Counted from the stretch's first letter, positions 7,012-16,586 are shown. The stretch is 19,164 bases of DNA from Lachnospiraceae bacterium (GCA_003519685.1 DOWG01000117.1:1-19164), one strand, 5' to 3'. Translations and numbers: made by a program. The notes: a model not told the origin generated them from the sequence alone.

Positions 7012-9657
7012 CTACTCACCACCCTTTACCATCGCAAAATTCTGTGCCCCGATTGTTACCCCATCAGCAATTACGGGTTCTTTATTATAATTCACTACAA
7101 TTTCAGTACCCTTTTCAAAGGTTGTCTTATATACCCCGCTTCGGAGCTTCTCATGCTTTTTGATGGTCTGTCCCTGTAAGCCCCGATAAACTTCATTAAC
7201 ACTGTGATAGGTAGCAATTGCTTTCTCCAGCCAGTTAACATAATTCACAGAATACAAATAATCAAAATCCGTGTTTACAACCAGAAAATTGTCTTCATAA
7301 ATCCACTGGAAGGAAATATCAGCACCGCTCTCTACACTTTTAAGCAATGTCGTGGTATAGTCATCTGAAATATTTAGCGGCTTCCCAGCAAAATTCATAT
7401 ATCCGCGTATCACCATCTCGTAGAAAGGAATGACCTCATCAATCATCGGATACCGGTTCGAATCCATCGGTGCATTCACCATACGGTCTATGTATGCCAG
7501 AGTATAAACATTGGCATTGTCACCGAGCAGCCCGTTCTCGTAGGATCTCTCAAGGGTATTCATTGCTTCCTCATGATATCTGATCGCCATCTGCCGGTCC
7601 GTATATCTGGACTGATATAGATCCGAATAAAGATGATAGCTGATCGTCCCAAGACTTACACCGGGAAGAGAATCCTTCGAGGTACGAGACAGGAATTCTT
7701 TCGTTACCCGATTGATGTGATAGGGACTGATCATCTGAATATCCTTCTCTTTCTGGACACCGTTTGCCACATAATATTCACCGGTGGTAACCACGGTATT
7801 ATCAAAATATCTCGGCGCATCGGTCAACCGGTTAAAGCCGTCGAACAGCTTATCCTTGTATACATATTGAAACTGTGCATCCAGATAAACCGGTATGCCC
7901 TGCTCCCTCATATCCGTAAAATATTCCTTCCTGGATACCCCATTCCGGTTTAGCGCAGAGAGGGGTCTGGTATTTGTAATTGCATTGCCTTTCAGACCTC
8001 CCTTAGCCCATCCGGAATATTTTACGATGATATTATTGATCCCTGCATTCTTCAGAAGCCCGGTGATTTCTTCCGCCTGCGCATAGGTCGTCAGCGGTTC
8101 TGTTGCCATATATTTTATTCCCAGGAAAGATTTATACCGCTCTATGGCACCGATGAATTCAACGAAGAATGCCGCATCCTCCTTGATCTCTGCCTTCTTA
8201 AGCTTTCCCTGATTCAACAGATAGCTGCGATAACCGGCCGCCATACCGGAATAGTCCGCTTCCGCTCCGTGGAGAAATTTATAGCGCAGCTTGTAAGTTC
8301 CCGTAAATTTCTTCTTGGAATACATCTGAAAGCGATTGGAACCAACGATTTCATCCAAAGATATGGAACCATATTTTAGATAACGGAAACCAGCAAACAC
8401 ATTATTATAAGAATTTGTCATTCCGGAAACCTGGGCTGTGATGTCTGCATCACCATCCCCCTCTTCAATGATCGCCATCCAGGCTTTCTTCCCGGTTTTC
8501 AAACCAAAAACCGGCATTTTCACAGTAAGATTTTCATCCACCTCTGACTTCCGCCCATTCATGAAGGTAAGTGTCCGGTCCTCACCATAGACCATGGCAT
8601 TATAAATTGGTGTATTTACCTTGCCGTTATTCAGATAAATCAAAGCTCCGCTCCCGTCCGGCACAAAGATATAGCCATCCTCTTCGGTTCCTGCCGCTCC
8701 GAAGTATTCCATCATGTCAATGTCCACCAGATAAAAACCATCCGTATTATACTCAATTGCATTCGGATCAATAGAAACCAGAAGGTTATCCTGATCCAGC
8801 GTATAGGTCAGGGGAATCTTAAACCATGGCTTTGCTTTCCCCTCTGCGGCACCGTTCTCCGCTGCATCCTGCTCTTTGTCCCGGGCAGTATAGCCTGCTT
8901 CGGTAAAATATCCCATGAGTTCTTCCTTTACATAATCCTTGGCTCCCGCTTTTAGGAGATAGATATTGTGCAGCTCCAGCCCTGGATAAGTCTTTAAATA
9001 CTCCTCCTTATCCGTCTTTGACATCTCCGCAGAATTAAGAAAGGTGTAGTTCCTGATTACCTTTTTTGCTGCCCTTTCCTCCATCAATCCAGTGAAATAA
9101 TTCATTCGCTCTTCACTGATGACATCCGGCAGGATAAGCTTGGATGCTAATTCACCCAGAGTATAGGTTATCGTAACACCTTGCTCTATATAAGCAATTT
9201 CAAATTGTCCATCCAGAATGCTGTCATTATAATTATCCATCTCACTGGACTGAACATTCTCATTAAAATACTGAATGGAGAACTGGGATTTCATCTGCCT
9301 TTGATAATAAGGGGAAGCCGCAGGATCCTCCGAAGCCCCGGGCGGATTGGAGAACCAGATATCCCCGCTTTCCTTCACCCGGACTGCCACCCCCGTCTCA
9401 GCCTCGTCAAAATATAATTCCAGTGCAGCATTCTCAGCAATCCGCTTCATTTTATCCAAGTACCCTTCCTCTTTCGCATATTCTGCTTGAAGCGACGCGG
9501 TATCCACCGGCGATGCTGTCTGCTCCTGCTCTGCTGCTGAATCCGTTTGTTTCACCGTATTCTTCCTATCTGCATAAAGCCTTGGTATCGGTACGAAAGA
9601 AAGAATCGCCAGAGATAATGCAATACTTATTATTCTTCGACCTATTTTATTTCTCAT
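7012..9657 (-). CDS. Secreted DUF5696-type protein, possible glycan-active enzyme
   Basis: 881 aa with a type I signal peptide (residues 1-29, ending L-Y-A) and no lipobox or C-terminal anchor. Residues about 70-310 look like a beta-sandwich region. A conserved-looking V-P-D-G-S-G-A-L-I motif sits at 332-340. The C-terminal half (about 495-800) has alternating strand and helix segments such as N-N-I-I-V-K-Y-S-G-W (541-550) and P-V-Y-L-D-A-Q-F-Q-Y-V (589-599), suggestive of a TIM-barrel glycosidase fold. A small beta domain with G-T-E-I-V-V-N-Y closes the protein. I assign DUF5696 from memory of such proteins beside sugar importers. Enzyme activity is inference, and no catalytic pair can be assigned. 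The ATG at 9657 follows AAAGGGG. It is 16 nt from the YIP1 gene and 1 nt from the permease gene. Confidence 0.8.
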   Translation of the reverse strand: MRNKIGRRIISIALSLAILSFVPIPRLYADRKNTVKQTDSAAEQEQTASPVDTASLQAEYAKEEGYLDKMKRIAENAALELYFDEAETGVAVRVKESGDIWFSNPPGASEDPAASPYYQRQMKSQFSIQYFNENVQSSEMDNYNDSILDGQFEIAYIEQGVTITYTLGELASKLILPDVISEERMNYFTGLMEERAAKKVIRNYTFLNSAEMSKTDKEEYLKTYPGLELHNIYLLKAGAKDYVKEELMGYFTEAGYTARDKEQDAAENGAAEGKAKPWFKIPLTYTLDQDNLLVSIDPNAIEYNTDGFYLVDIDMMEYFGAAGTEEDGYIFVPDGSGALIYLNNGKVNTPIYNAMVYGEDRTLTFMNGRKSEVDENLTVKMPVFGLKTGKKAWMAIIEEGDGDADITAQVSGMTNSYNNVFAGFRYLKYGSISLDEIVGSNRFQMYSKKKFTGTYKLRYKFLHGAEADYSGMAAGYRSYLLNQGKLKKAEIKEDAAFFVEFIGAIERYKSFLGIKYMATEPLTTYAQAEEITGLLKNAGINNIIVKYSGWAKGGLKGNAITNTRPLSALNRNGVSRKEYFTDMREQGIPVYLDAQFQYVYKDKLFDGFNRLTDAPRYFDNTVVTTGEYYVANGVQKEKDIQMISPYHINRVTKEFLSRTSKDSLPGVSLGTISYHLYSDLYQSRYTDRQMAIRYHEEAMNTLERSYENGLLGDNANVYTLAYIDRMVNAPMDSNRYPMIDEVIPFYEMVIRGYMNFAGKPLNISDDYTTTLLKSVESGADISFQWIYEDNFLVVNTDFDYLYSVNYVNWLEKAIATYHSVNEVYRGLQGQTIKKHEKLRSGVYKTTFEKGTEIVVNYNKEPVIADGVTIGAQNFAMVKGGE

Positions 9658-9673
9658 GATCCAGCCCCTTTCC

Positions 9674-10294
9674 TTACCGAAATCTCACTTCTTTATAGAT
9701 TGTTTCTGCAAAGGTAATCATCTGTTGGATCACACTGAAAAATAGCAGTCCGATAAACAGAATGATACCCATTCCAATCATCGTACAGATGCAGGTTAAC
9801 AAGGTCTTCTTGAAGGTATACTGGTGGGTTACCATCGTTCCAAGTAGAAGCAGAATCCCTGCCCACAGATAGCTAATCATACCAAACATATAATAGAAGC
9901 TTCCTTCACTGGCCGTTATCAGATGACTGAAAAAAACAAGGGGAAGCCGTATCAGAACAATCGGAAACAGCGCATATCCGGTAGCAATCATAATGTCCCG
10001 AAGCTTTCCTTCTCCATCCATTAACGAGGTAAGGCACCAATTTGCAACACACCACAGGATATATAAAAGCAGGACGGTTACAATATCCACGACGACATTC
10101 ACATTTTCCAGGCGGTTGAAGTTAAATAGGAAGCCGGTATTCTGTTTCTCCACCGTTAAGGTAATTATGGTAAGCACCACAAAGGTCCAGGCTGCGGGAA
10201 GACTTCCCCTATGCTCCCTTTTTAAATCCCAGAATCCATCGAAGGGACGGAAAATCACATGAAACACATATTTTAATGTTTTGACATACTGCAT
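9674..10294 (-). CDS. YIP1-family integral membrane protein
   Basis: 206-aa membrane protein with about five hydrophobic segments (about residues 33-49, 68-90, 103-123, 134-155 and 162-190). The N-terminal F-R-P-F-D-G-F-W-D-L-K motif and the W-C-L-T-S-L-M-D-G-E-G-K-L-R-D loop at 86-100 are typical of bacterial YIP1 (PF04893-like) proteins. The biochemical role is unknown. The ATG at 10294 lies 22 nt inside the NHL/TPR gene and uses GTGAGG as ribosome site, so translation of the two is probably coupled. The DUF5696 gene follows by 16 nt. The tight overlap suggests these three products act together at the membrane. Confidence 0.85.
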   Translation of the reverse strand: MQYVKTLKYVFHVIFRPFDGFWDLKREHRGSLPAAWTFVVLTIITLTVEKQNTGFLFNFNRLENVNVVVDIVTVLLLYILWCVANWCLTSLMDGEGKLRDIMIATGYALFPIVLIRLPLVFFSHLITASEGSFYYMFGMISYLWAGILLLLGTMVTHQYTFKKTLLTCICTMIGMGIILFIGLLFFSVIQQMITFAETIYKEVRFR

Positions 10295-11772
10295 CGAACC
10301 TCACCTACCCATCTTCGAATTCTTTTGATCCATACGAAAATTAGAATCAGTACTGCCGTTATAATGATAAAAGTCATGATCTTTCCGAAGTTCTCCTCCA
10401 TTACCATCTTACGATAATAATAAAAGGCTTTCGTATAATACTTTCTGCTATTGCCTAATTTGAAATAATCCATTGCCTTCTTATATTCACCATTCTTTAA
10501 ATAAGCCTTACCAAGACCAATATAGGCAAGCTCATAATTTGCATTTGCTTTCAATACCTCCTGCCACTCCCTGGTAGCAGTTTCGGAATCCCCTATGTAA
10601 TTTGTCTTCATAGCCATCAGCAGATGCTTGCCATACTCTGTGATATCAAAGGTTAAAATGTTACCCTGGATGGAATCCAGTACAAAAATTTTATCATGAT
10701 TATCACTAAGCGTCAGAGCTGACGGATTCTGCACCGTACCTTCTCTACTGCCGGTTTTGCCAAAGCAGAACAGATTATTTCCATCATAATCATAAGCGAA
10801 TATCTTGCCTCCTGCACTATCCAATATAAAATAGCAGCCGTAATCCGTGGCATAGATATCCGAAAATACCGACCAGTTTGAATCCGCCGTGGAATAAAGA
10901 TCGCCGATAATCGGATAATTTCCAAGCCTTCGCAGGATATCCGTTCCCGTAGGATTCAGTCTGCGTACGGTATCCGCTCCTTCCATGTAATCTTCCTCAG
11001 AAAGATTACTTATCGTTGCGAAGATGAAGTTCTCATTGTCCACAAAGATACTACTGTATTCTGTAGGAACAAAAGTCTGCATTCTGGCGCGCTGTTCCTT
11101 TGTGGAAAAATAATTCTTCCAGATATAATCAAAGGCACGGATACTTACTTTGGCAGCGCCCATAAAGCCCTGGAATTCGCCGTTATGATTGAACTCCACC
11201 AGACCCATGTTAATGCCATAGGCGATTGCATAAATCCTGCCGGCTTTATCAACTACCACTTTTGTCGGTTTATACTCCTGCGTATCTGTAATCAAATCCG
11301 ATTCCGGCCGACCGATCTTGCGCAGGAAGCGACCCTCCGGTGAATACTCTACGATTCTGCTGTTATCCGTATCCGCAACATAGATATTCCCATCCGTATT
11401 CACAAACACTCCCTGCGGTTTATTGAGCAGATCCTCTGCCCCATCCGCACAGGTAATCTCCATCAGAACCTGCCCCTCAAGTGACAGTTTAAGAATTCTT
11501 GAGTTATTGGTGTCCGCAATATATAACGCATCCTCGAAGTAAAACATATCCTGAGGATAGCTGAGTGCTTTCTTAAAATCCTTACTGCTTATTGTTTTGC
11601 TATATAGATATGCATGAGGCTGCAGTACATCATCGCCCCAAAAATTATAGCTATAGGTCTCATAAGGGACATCCGCGTATGCCACCTTCGTATTCCCACT
11701 TACCAAAACAGTAGCAGATAAAAGGATTGCAAGAGCGGATAGAATTATCCTGTATTTGAATTTCAATGACAT
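10273..11772 (-). CDS. Secreted NHL-repeat propeller/TPR protein with C-terminal membrane anchor
   Basis: About 499 aa. A signal peptide ends near residue 34 (A-Y-A-D). Propeller-type repeats follow, each of the form P-x-x-hydrophobic, G/A-x-I/L-Y-V/I-A-D-T-x-N-S-R-I; the clearest are L-Y-I-A-D-T-N-N-S-R-I and I-Y-V-A-D-T-D-N-S-R-I, with weaker copies to about residue 380. Residues about 405-460 form a TPR-like helical pair (A-Y-I-G-L-G-K-A-Y-L-K-N-G-E-Y-K-K-A). A single membrane helix at about 465-482 and a basic tail end the protein. It should be displayed outside the membrane as a binding or scaffold protein. The ATG at 11772 has AAGGAG 8 nt upstream and is preferred over the GTG at 11781. 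The ligand is unknown. Confidence 0.87.
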   Translation of the reverse strand: MSLKFKYRIILSALAILLSATVLVSGNTKVAYADVPYETYSYNFWGDDVLQPHAYLYSKTISSKDFKKALSYPQDMFYFEDALYIADTNNSRILKLSLEGQVLMEITCADGAEDLLNKPQGVFVNTDGNIYVADTDNSRIVEYSPEGRFLRKIGRPESDLITDTQEYKPTKVVVDKAGRIYAIAYGINMGLVEFNHNGEFQGFMGAAKVSIRAFDYIWKNYFSTKEQRARMQTFVPTEYSSIFVDNENFIFATISNLSEEDYMEGADTVRRLNPTGTDILRRLGNYPIIGDLYSTADSNWSVFSDIYATDYGCYFILDSAGGKIFAYDYDGNNLFCFGKTGSREGTVQNPSALTLSDNHDKIFVLDSIQGNILTFDITEYGKHLLMAMKTNYIGDSETATREWQEVLKANANYELAYIGLGKAYLKNGEYKKAMDYFKLGNSRKYYTKAFYYYRKMVMEENFGKIMTFIIITAVLILIFVWIKRIRRWVGEVRCSMSKH

Positions 11773-11787
11773 TCCTTCCACTCCTTC

Positions 11788-12654
11788 CTATTCCTTAATA
11801 CCTGAGGATGCCATGGTTTCTATAATATTACTTTGACTTATGATAAAAATTGTAATTGGAACGATCATCATAATTACTGTTACCGCAGCCGTTGCTCCTG
11901 CCCGTGAGATCCCTCCCGCTGAAATCTGTGACAGTGCATACGGCAGAGTCTTCAGCTCTTCACTGTAAATATAAGTGGAACCCTGTAAATTCCACAAATC
12001 CTGAAAGCTGAAAATGATCAAGGTCAGCCAGGCAGGTTTTACTTGTGGCATACCAATTTTTAAGAAGACTGTAAATTCACTGGCTCCATCAATTCTACCC
12101 GCTTCCAGCAGGGAATCCGGTATTTGTTCCATAAACTGCTTCATCAGGAACAGACCCAGCGGCTTGGCAATCGCAGGTACAATCAGAGCAAGATAACTGT
12201 CCAGCCAGCCTATCTTTGACATAATCAGATAATTCGGGATAGCCGTTACATGGGTTGAGAACATAAGAGCTGTAACAATAATTGCAAAGATGAGCTTTCT
12301 TCCCGGGAATTTATGCTTTGCCAAAGCAAAGGCACACAGACTGGCAATCAGCAAATGGCCTACCGTACCAATAACGGTTATAAAAACCGTATTGAAAATA
12401 TATCTGGAAAACGGAACCCAGGATCCGACCATCAGCACAAATACATCATGAAAATTATCAAGGGTCGGATTTCTTACAATAAACCGCGGCGGAAAGACAA
12501 ATAGTTCCTCCAATGGTTTTAGTGAGTTACTGATCGCCAGCACCAAAGGAAGTGCCATAAAGGAGCCAAATAAAAGCAAAATTAAAATACTTACAAAGTC
12601 CCCGCCTCTGGAATGGTTCGGTTTTTTTCTCTTTTTATGCTGAAATAATACCAT
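11788..12654 (-). CDS. Carbohydrate ABC transporter permease, MalG type (first importer)
   Basis: 288-aa membrane subunit with about six segments and a basic N-terminus. The EAA loop is L-L-E-A-G-R-I-D-G-A-S-E, with F-A-L-A-K-H-K-F-P-G-R in the preceding cytoplasmic loop, both typical of MalG/UgpE-type subunits. The C-terminus (M-A-S-S-G-I-K-E) is also of the usual form. The ATG at 12654 comes 4 nt after the stop of the MalF-type gene and uses AGGTAGGG inside that gene as ribosome site. It forms the channel for the 976-aa binding protein together with the protein at 12659-13630. Confidence 0.93.
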   Translation of the reverse strand: MVLFQHKKRKKPNHSRGGDFVSILILLLFGSFMALPLVLAISNSLKPLEELFVFPPRFIVRNPTLDNFHDVFVLMVGSWVPFSRYIFNTVFITVIGTVGHLLIASLCAFALAKHKFPGRKLIFAIIVTALMFSTHVTAIPNYLIMSKIGWLDSYLALIVPAIAKPLGLFLMKQFMEQIPDSLLEAGRIDGASEFTVFLKIGMPQVKPAWLTLIIFSFQDLWNLQGSTYIYSEELKTLPYALSQISAGGISRAGATAAVTVIMMIVPITIFIISQSNIIETMASSGIKE

Positions 12655-12658
12655 TGGA

Positions 12659-13630
12659 TCAAGACCCTACCTTTCTTAATAAAAACTGAACTAATTTATT
12701 GCATAGGATCATTACCATAAAGAGCAGGGTCGCAATTGCCGAGGCATAGCCCATTTCAAACCGTATCGTACCATAGTCGATCAGATGTGAAACTACCGTA
12801 TGCGCTGCATAATTGACACTCGGAAATCCCGCCAGTGCCGCCAGCTGATCATGAATTGCAAAGGAGGCGGTAATGGTCATAACTGCACCGAACATCAGCT
12901 GCTCCTTCATTGCCGGCAGGGTGATAAACCACAGCTCCTGAAAACGGTTCTTAATACCATCCACATATCCTGCCTCATATAGCGAACGATCCACATTTTG
13001 AAGTCCTGCGATAAAGGATAAGAATCCGGTTCCCATACTCATCCATAACACAACGATAATCAAAATCGGCATGATATATTTGCTATCCTCAAACCACGGC
13101 TTCGCATTATAGATAATCCCAAGCTTCATTAACCAGCCATTTGCAAGTCCATAGCTGTCACTGGAGAATATATATTTCCACACGATGAATGCCTGCCCCG
13201 ATATGGTCGGCGCATAAAATATCAGCGTTAAAAATGCACGTACCTTCGGCTTAAGATCATTGATCATCCAGGCAATAAATAATGCCATAAAATATCCAAT
13301 TGGTCCTGTTATAACTGCGAATAGGAAGGTGTTTTTTACCGCAGTAAGGAATACTTCATCCGCAAAGAACAGGTTAATATAGTTCTGCCACCCGATAAAG
13401 CTTGGTTTTTCAAGTATATTGTAATAGGTAAAGCTAAGACCAATGGAGGTAATCACCGGTATCAGGTAAAACACAAGGAACAGCAGGCAGAACGGTGCGA
13501 TAAACAAATAGGAAATCTTATGTCTTTTTATGGAACTCCAAAGAGCAGAACCCCTAACCCGTATATACTTTATTAAAACGGGAAAAAACCTCGGATTATC
13601 CTGCTTCATCAAAACCGCTTCTTTTTTCAT
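12659..13630 (-). CDS. Sugar ABC transporter permease, MalF type (first importer)
   Basis: 323-aa membrane subunit. The first segment contains S-Y-L-F-I-A-P-F-C-L-L-F-L-V-F-Y, typical of MalF/UgpA permeases. The EAA loop reads L-Y-E-A-G-Y-V-D-G-I and is followed by I-T-L-P-A-M. The ATG shares one base with the stop of the binding-protein gene (TAATG), with GGGGGGAAG as ribosome site, so translation is probably coupled. It carries a longer N-terminal cytoplasmic region (about 38 residues) than the minimal family members. Confidence 0.93.
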   Translation of the reverse strand: MKKEAVLMKQDNPRFFPVLIKYIRVRGSALWSSIKRHKISYLFIAPFCLLFLVFYLIPVITSIGLSFTYYNILEKPSFIGWQNYINLFFADEVFLTAVKNTFLFAVITGPIGYFMALFIAWMINDLKPKVRAFLTLIFYAPTISGQAFIVWKYIFSSDSYGLANGWLMKLGIIYNAKPWFEDSKYIMPILIIVVLWMSMGTGFLSFIAGLQNVDRSLYEAGYVDGIKNRFQELWFITLPAMKEQLMFGAVMTITASFAIHDQLAALAGFPSVNYAAHTVVSHLIDYGTIRFEMGYASAIATLLFMVMILCNKLVQFLLRKVGS

Positions 13631-16560
13631 TATCTTCCCCCCTTTATTCCCGTATCAAGGCCAAATTCCTTGCGCTTGTTCTCGATCTCATTGTTAATGG
13701 TCTTAGCATAATCCTGCAGGGTTTCCCGCGGATCCTCTTTGTTGTTATAGACGGTATAGAAAGCATTCTTAATATGACGTTCCGTAAAGTAGCCTCCCGG
13801 AACCTCCGGCAATGCTTTCACCCAGTTAAGCTGCGCTACAAGCTGACGATAGTCGGCATTGGACCAGGGAAGATTCACAAGTGCCTCCCGGTTCGCTGTC
13901 GCCACACGTCCCGAAATTCCAAGAATATTCTCCATTTCATTGCCGTAATCCGTCTGTGTCTGGCCGCTCATCCACCACTTCAAGAACTCCCATGCCTCCT
14001 CTTTCTGATCCGAGGTAGCCATGATGATGGAGGCCGACTCCCACGCAGATACACTGTGGTCTATGTTACCCTCGCCATCAACATAACCGGGAACCATGGT
14101 GAATCCCCATAGACCCTTAATCTCAGGCGCGAACACCGACAAATAGTTATAGGTCGTATAATCACAGATGCCAAGAGGCATCTCACCGGTTCGGAACCGG
14201 TTCGGAAAATCAAAACTTACAGGCAGACTATAATTTACATAATTGCCAGCCCATTGCTGAAAGCTCTTGACTGCGGCTTCGGTATCAAGACCGCTTGCGG
14301 TTCCGTCCTCCGTATAATACTGACCCCCATGCTGGTAGAGAAACATCGCGTAGGTCGTCCAATCCGGAGCAATTCCCACGTTCATATTGCTCTTTTGTAT
14401 TACGGCAAGACACTCGTAAAACTCTTCCCAGGTGGTCGGTATCTTTAAGCCAAGATCCTTAAGAATATCTGCCCGATAGAACATCACATGGAAGGACATG
14501 GTCTGTGGAAGGCCATAAATTCCATTCTGAAAGGTAAACTGTGTAAAGGCATCGTCAAGAAACCACCCCTTTACCTCATCAAAATCCTCAAACTTTGTAA
14601 GGTCGGTAACCGCATTACGCAGTGCATAATTGACAGGATCCCTCCCCGCTACATTGAGTGCTACATCCGGGCCTTTTCCCGCCAATGTCGCTGACAGCAA
14701 GACATCCTTATTCACAAGCTTTACATTAACCGGAATATTGTGCGCTGGAATGAAGTAATTATCCACCAGATTCTTGATCACAGTTGCCTGATCACGCCCA
14801 CCGCCCGTCATACTTGTAACATTGGAGGCATCTGCCAAAATCCAGACATCCAGTGCCTCACCCTCATATATCTCGCCGATATTATCATAATCCTCAAAGA
14901 AACTTGCAAAGAAAGCTTTAACTTCATGAAGCAGCCGTGCAAAAAAGCCTGCCTTTACTTTCGGGAGCTCTGCTTCCGGAGTATTGATCAGTAAATAGTC
15001 AATTTCCAGCGGCTGCTCCCTCATACTAAGCTCAAAGGAACCGAGTGCCACGATATTATCCTTAAAAGTGCTCCATTGTTTTGCAATCGTCTCCGGATTG
15101 GTATACATAATCTTTAGATGGTGCAGAAGATTATCAATCACTGCCGACTGGCTTCCCTTGGAGACCTTTGCATAGCTGTCAACACGTTTTGATATCTCTT
15201 CCATCACATGGTATTGCTCCTCAAGTATCTTAAGTGCTTCCGGTGTTTTTGTCTCAAGCTGGTAGTCCCTTAAGGTATCCGGAGAACTGCCAATTACCAT
15301 CAGCAGCTGGCGGTATGCCGTGTTCAATTCTGAAATGCTTTTGCTTGTCAGATTTAATATCTCTGACATTTCTCTGCCAAGGCCAACCTCCAGGGTAAGC
15401 GTGTGTTTTCCCTTCTCCAGGTAAAACCGGTAAGGCAGGTCTTCTTTGCCCAGGGGACTAATCTGCCAGTCATTTTTATAATAGAAGCGTAGTTCCTCTG
15501 CCTCCTGAAAAGGGGTCCTTCCATCAATCAGCAGGGACCGTACTACGGTTACTCCTGCCTTTATATTCTGGCGGTATTTCACATCAATCTCATACAGCCC
15601 ATCCTCGGGTACCTCGACTTCCCAGGTAATACTCTGACCGACGATTCGCCAATTGGAACCGCCAATGACATTCAGCCTCATCTTGGAGGCACTATATGGC
15701 TCGGTAAGGGGTGAGGTCCGATCCGGAATTGGGTATAGGGTAGAATCGGATTTATAAACCGCCTCTTCTCCCTGAAGCTTGATCGGTTCTGACATACTGA
15801 CAGCACGGTCAGGATAGTCTGCTATGTATTCCTTATAGGAAGGAAGCTCCGGTTCCTGAGTCAGTATAATCTTCCCAACTGCCATAGGCTCCTTTGTAGA
15901 GGATAAGGTTATTGTATTGGCCCCTTTGTGAAAATAGAAATCATATGCCTTGGTATAATAGCCCTCACTATCCTTACAATAGGCTTCCATCCACGTCGGA
16001 GTCTCTTTCAATTTGGGACGGACATCATTATCTCTGGAATCACGCAAGATCGTTTGAGCATCCGTCCACCTTCTGGCAAACTCTAAGTACTTGGCACCTT
16101 GAAAGGGAATCTCTCCGTTAATGTATAACATACGTTCTATTACATTATTTTTTCCTTTGGTCGGAAAATAGAGAAGCTTTATATTATAAAAGCCTTCCTC
16201 CGGCACATCCACGTTCCAGGATACCTCTCCTTCCTCCAAGGTAAGAACTGTGCTTCCCTTAAGTCCCTGATAATTGTCTACCATCTTAAAGCCTGGGGAA
16301 GCATCTATAAAGCTCCCGCCGTCAATTACGATTTCCTTCGTCGGATGTGCTGCTAATGTGTGATCATTCAAATACTCTTCATAAGAAATGGTATCGTGAA
16401 TCATCGATAGCAGATCCGTATTATCCTCTACCTCCGAAGTGAATATATCTGACTTAGTCACTTCCTTTGCTCCGGCGATCCCCGGATTGATGATAGTCAG
16501 CAGTAAAACTAATGCACCTGTGATCCCCCAGACTTTCTTTCTGCATTCCGTTTTCCTCAT
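13630..16560 (-). CDS. Very large solute-binding protein with two N-terminal sugar-binding-like modules
   Basis: 976 aa, about twice the usual length of a sugar-importer binding protein. A signal peptide (to about residue 32, G-I-A-G-A) has no lipobox. Two similar beta-sandwich modules follow: about 75-235 (S-W-N-V-D-V-P-E-E-G-F-Y-N-I) and about 265-395 (T-W-E-V-E-V-P-E-D-G-L-Y-E-I), each with a conserved R-x-L-x-I-x-G-x-x-P-F-Q element. A helical region (about 397-555) leads into a family-1 type binding domain (about 565-976; G-P-D-V-A-L-N, G-L-P-Q-T-M, T-T-W-E-E-F). The ATG at 16560 is chosen for its strong AGAGGTGGG site; a GTG at 16602 would overlap the GH43 gene. How it is held at the cell surface is unclear. 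It probably feeds the permeases at 11788-13630. Confidence 0.88.
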   Translation of the reverse strand: MRKTECRKKVWGITGALVLLLTIINPGIAGAKEVTKSDIFTSEVEDNTDLLSMIHDTISYEEYLNDHTLAAHPTKEIVIDGGSFIDASPGFKMVDNYQGLKGSTVLTLEEGEVSWNVDVPEEGFYNIKLLYFPTKGKNNVIERMLYINGEIPFQGAKYLEFARRWTDAQTILRDSRDNDVRPKLKETPTWMEAYCKDSEGYYTKAYDFYFHKGANTITLSSTKEPMAVGKIILTQEPELPSYKEYIADYPDRAVSMSEPIKLQGEEAVYKSDSTLYPIPDRTSPLTEPYSASKMRLNVIGGSNWRIVGQSITWEVEVPEDGLYEIDVKYRQNIKAGVTVVRSLLIDGRTPFQEAEELRFYYKNDWQISPLGKEDLPYRFYLEKGKHTLTLEVGLGREMSEILNLTSKSISELNTAYRQLLMVIGSSPDTLRDYQLETKTPEALKILEEQYHVMEEISKRVDSYAKVSKGSQSAVIDNLLHHLKIMYTNPETIAKQWSTFKDNIVALGSFELSMREQPLEIDYLLINTPEAELPKVKAGFFARLLHEVKAFFASFFEDYDNIGEIYEGEALDVWILADASNVTSMTGGGRDQATVIKNLVDNYFIPAHNIPVNVKLVNKDVLLSATLAGKGPDVALNVAGRDPVNYALRNAVTDLTKFEDFDEVKGWFLDDAFTQFTFQNGIYGLPQTMSFHVMFYRADILKDLGLKIPTTWEEFYECLAVIQKSNMNVGIAPDWTTYAMFLYQHGGQYYTEDGTASGLDTEAAVKSFQQWAGNYVNYSLPVSFDFPNRFRTGEMPLGICDYTTYNYLSVFAPEIKGLWGFTMVPGYVDGEGNIDHSVSAWESASIIMATSDQKEEAWEFLKWWMSGQTQTDYGNEMENILGISGRVATANREALVNLPWSNADYRQLVAQLNWVKALPEVPGGYFTERHIKNAFYTVYNNKEDPRETLQDYAKTINNEIENKRKEFGLDTGIKGGR

Positions 16561-16586
16561 AACCCACCTCTTTCCTGCCACGCTCA

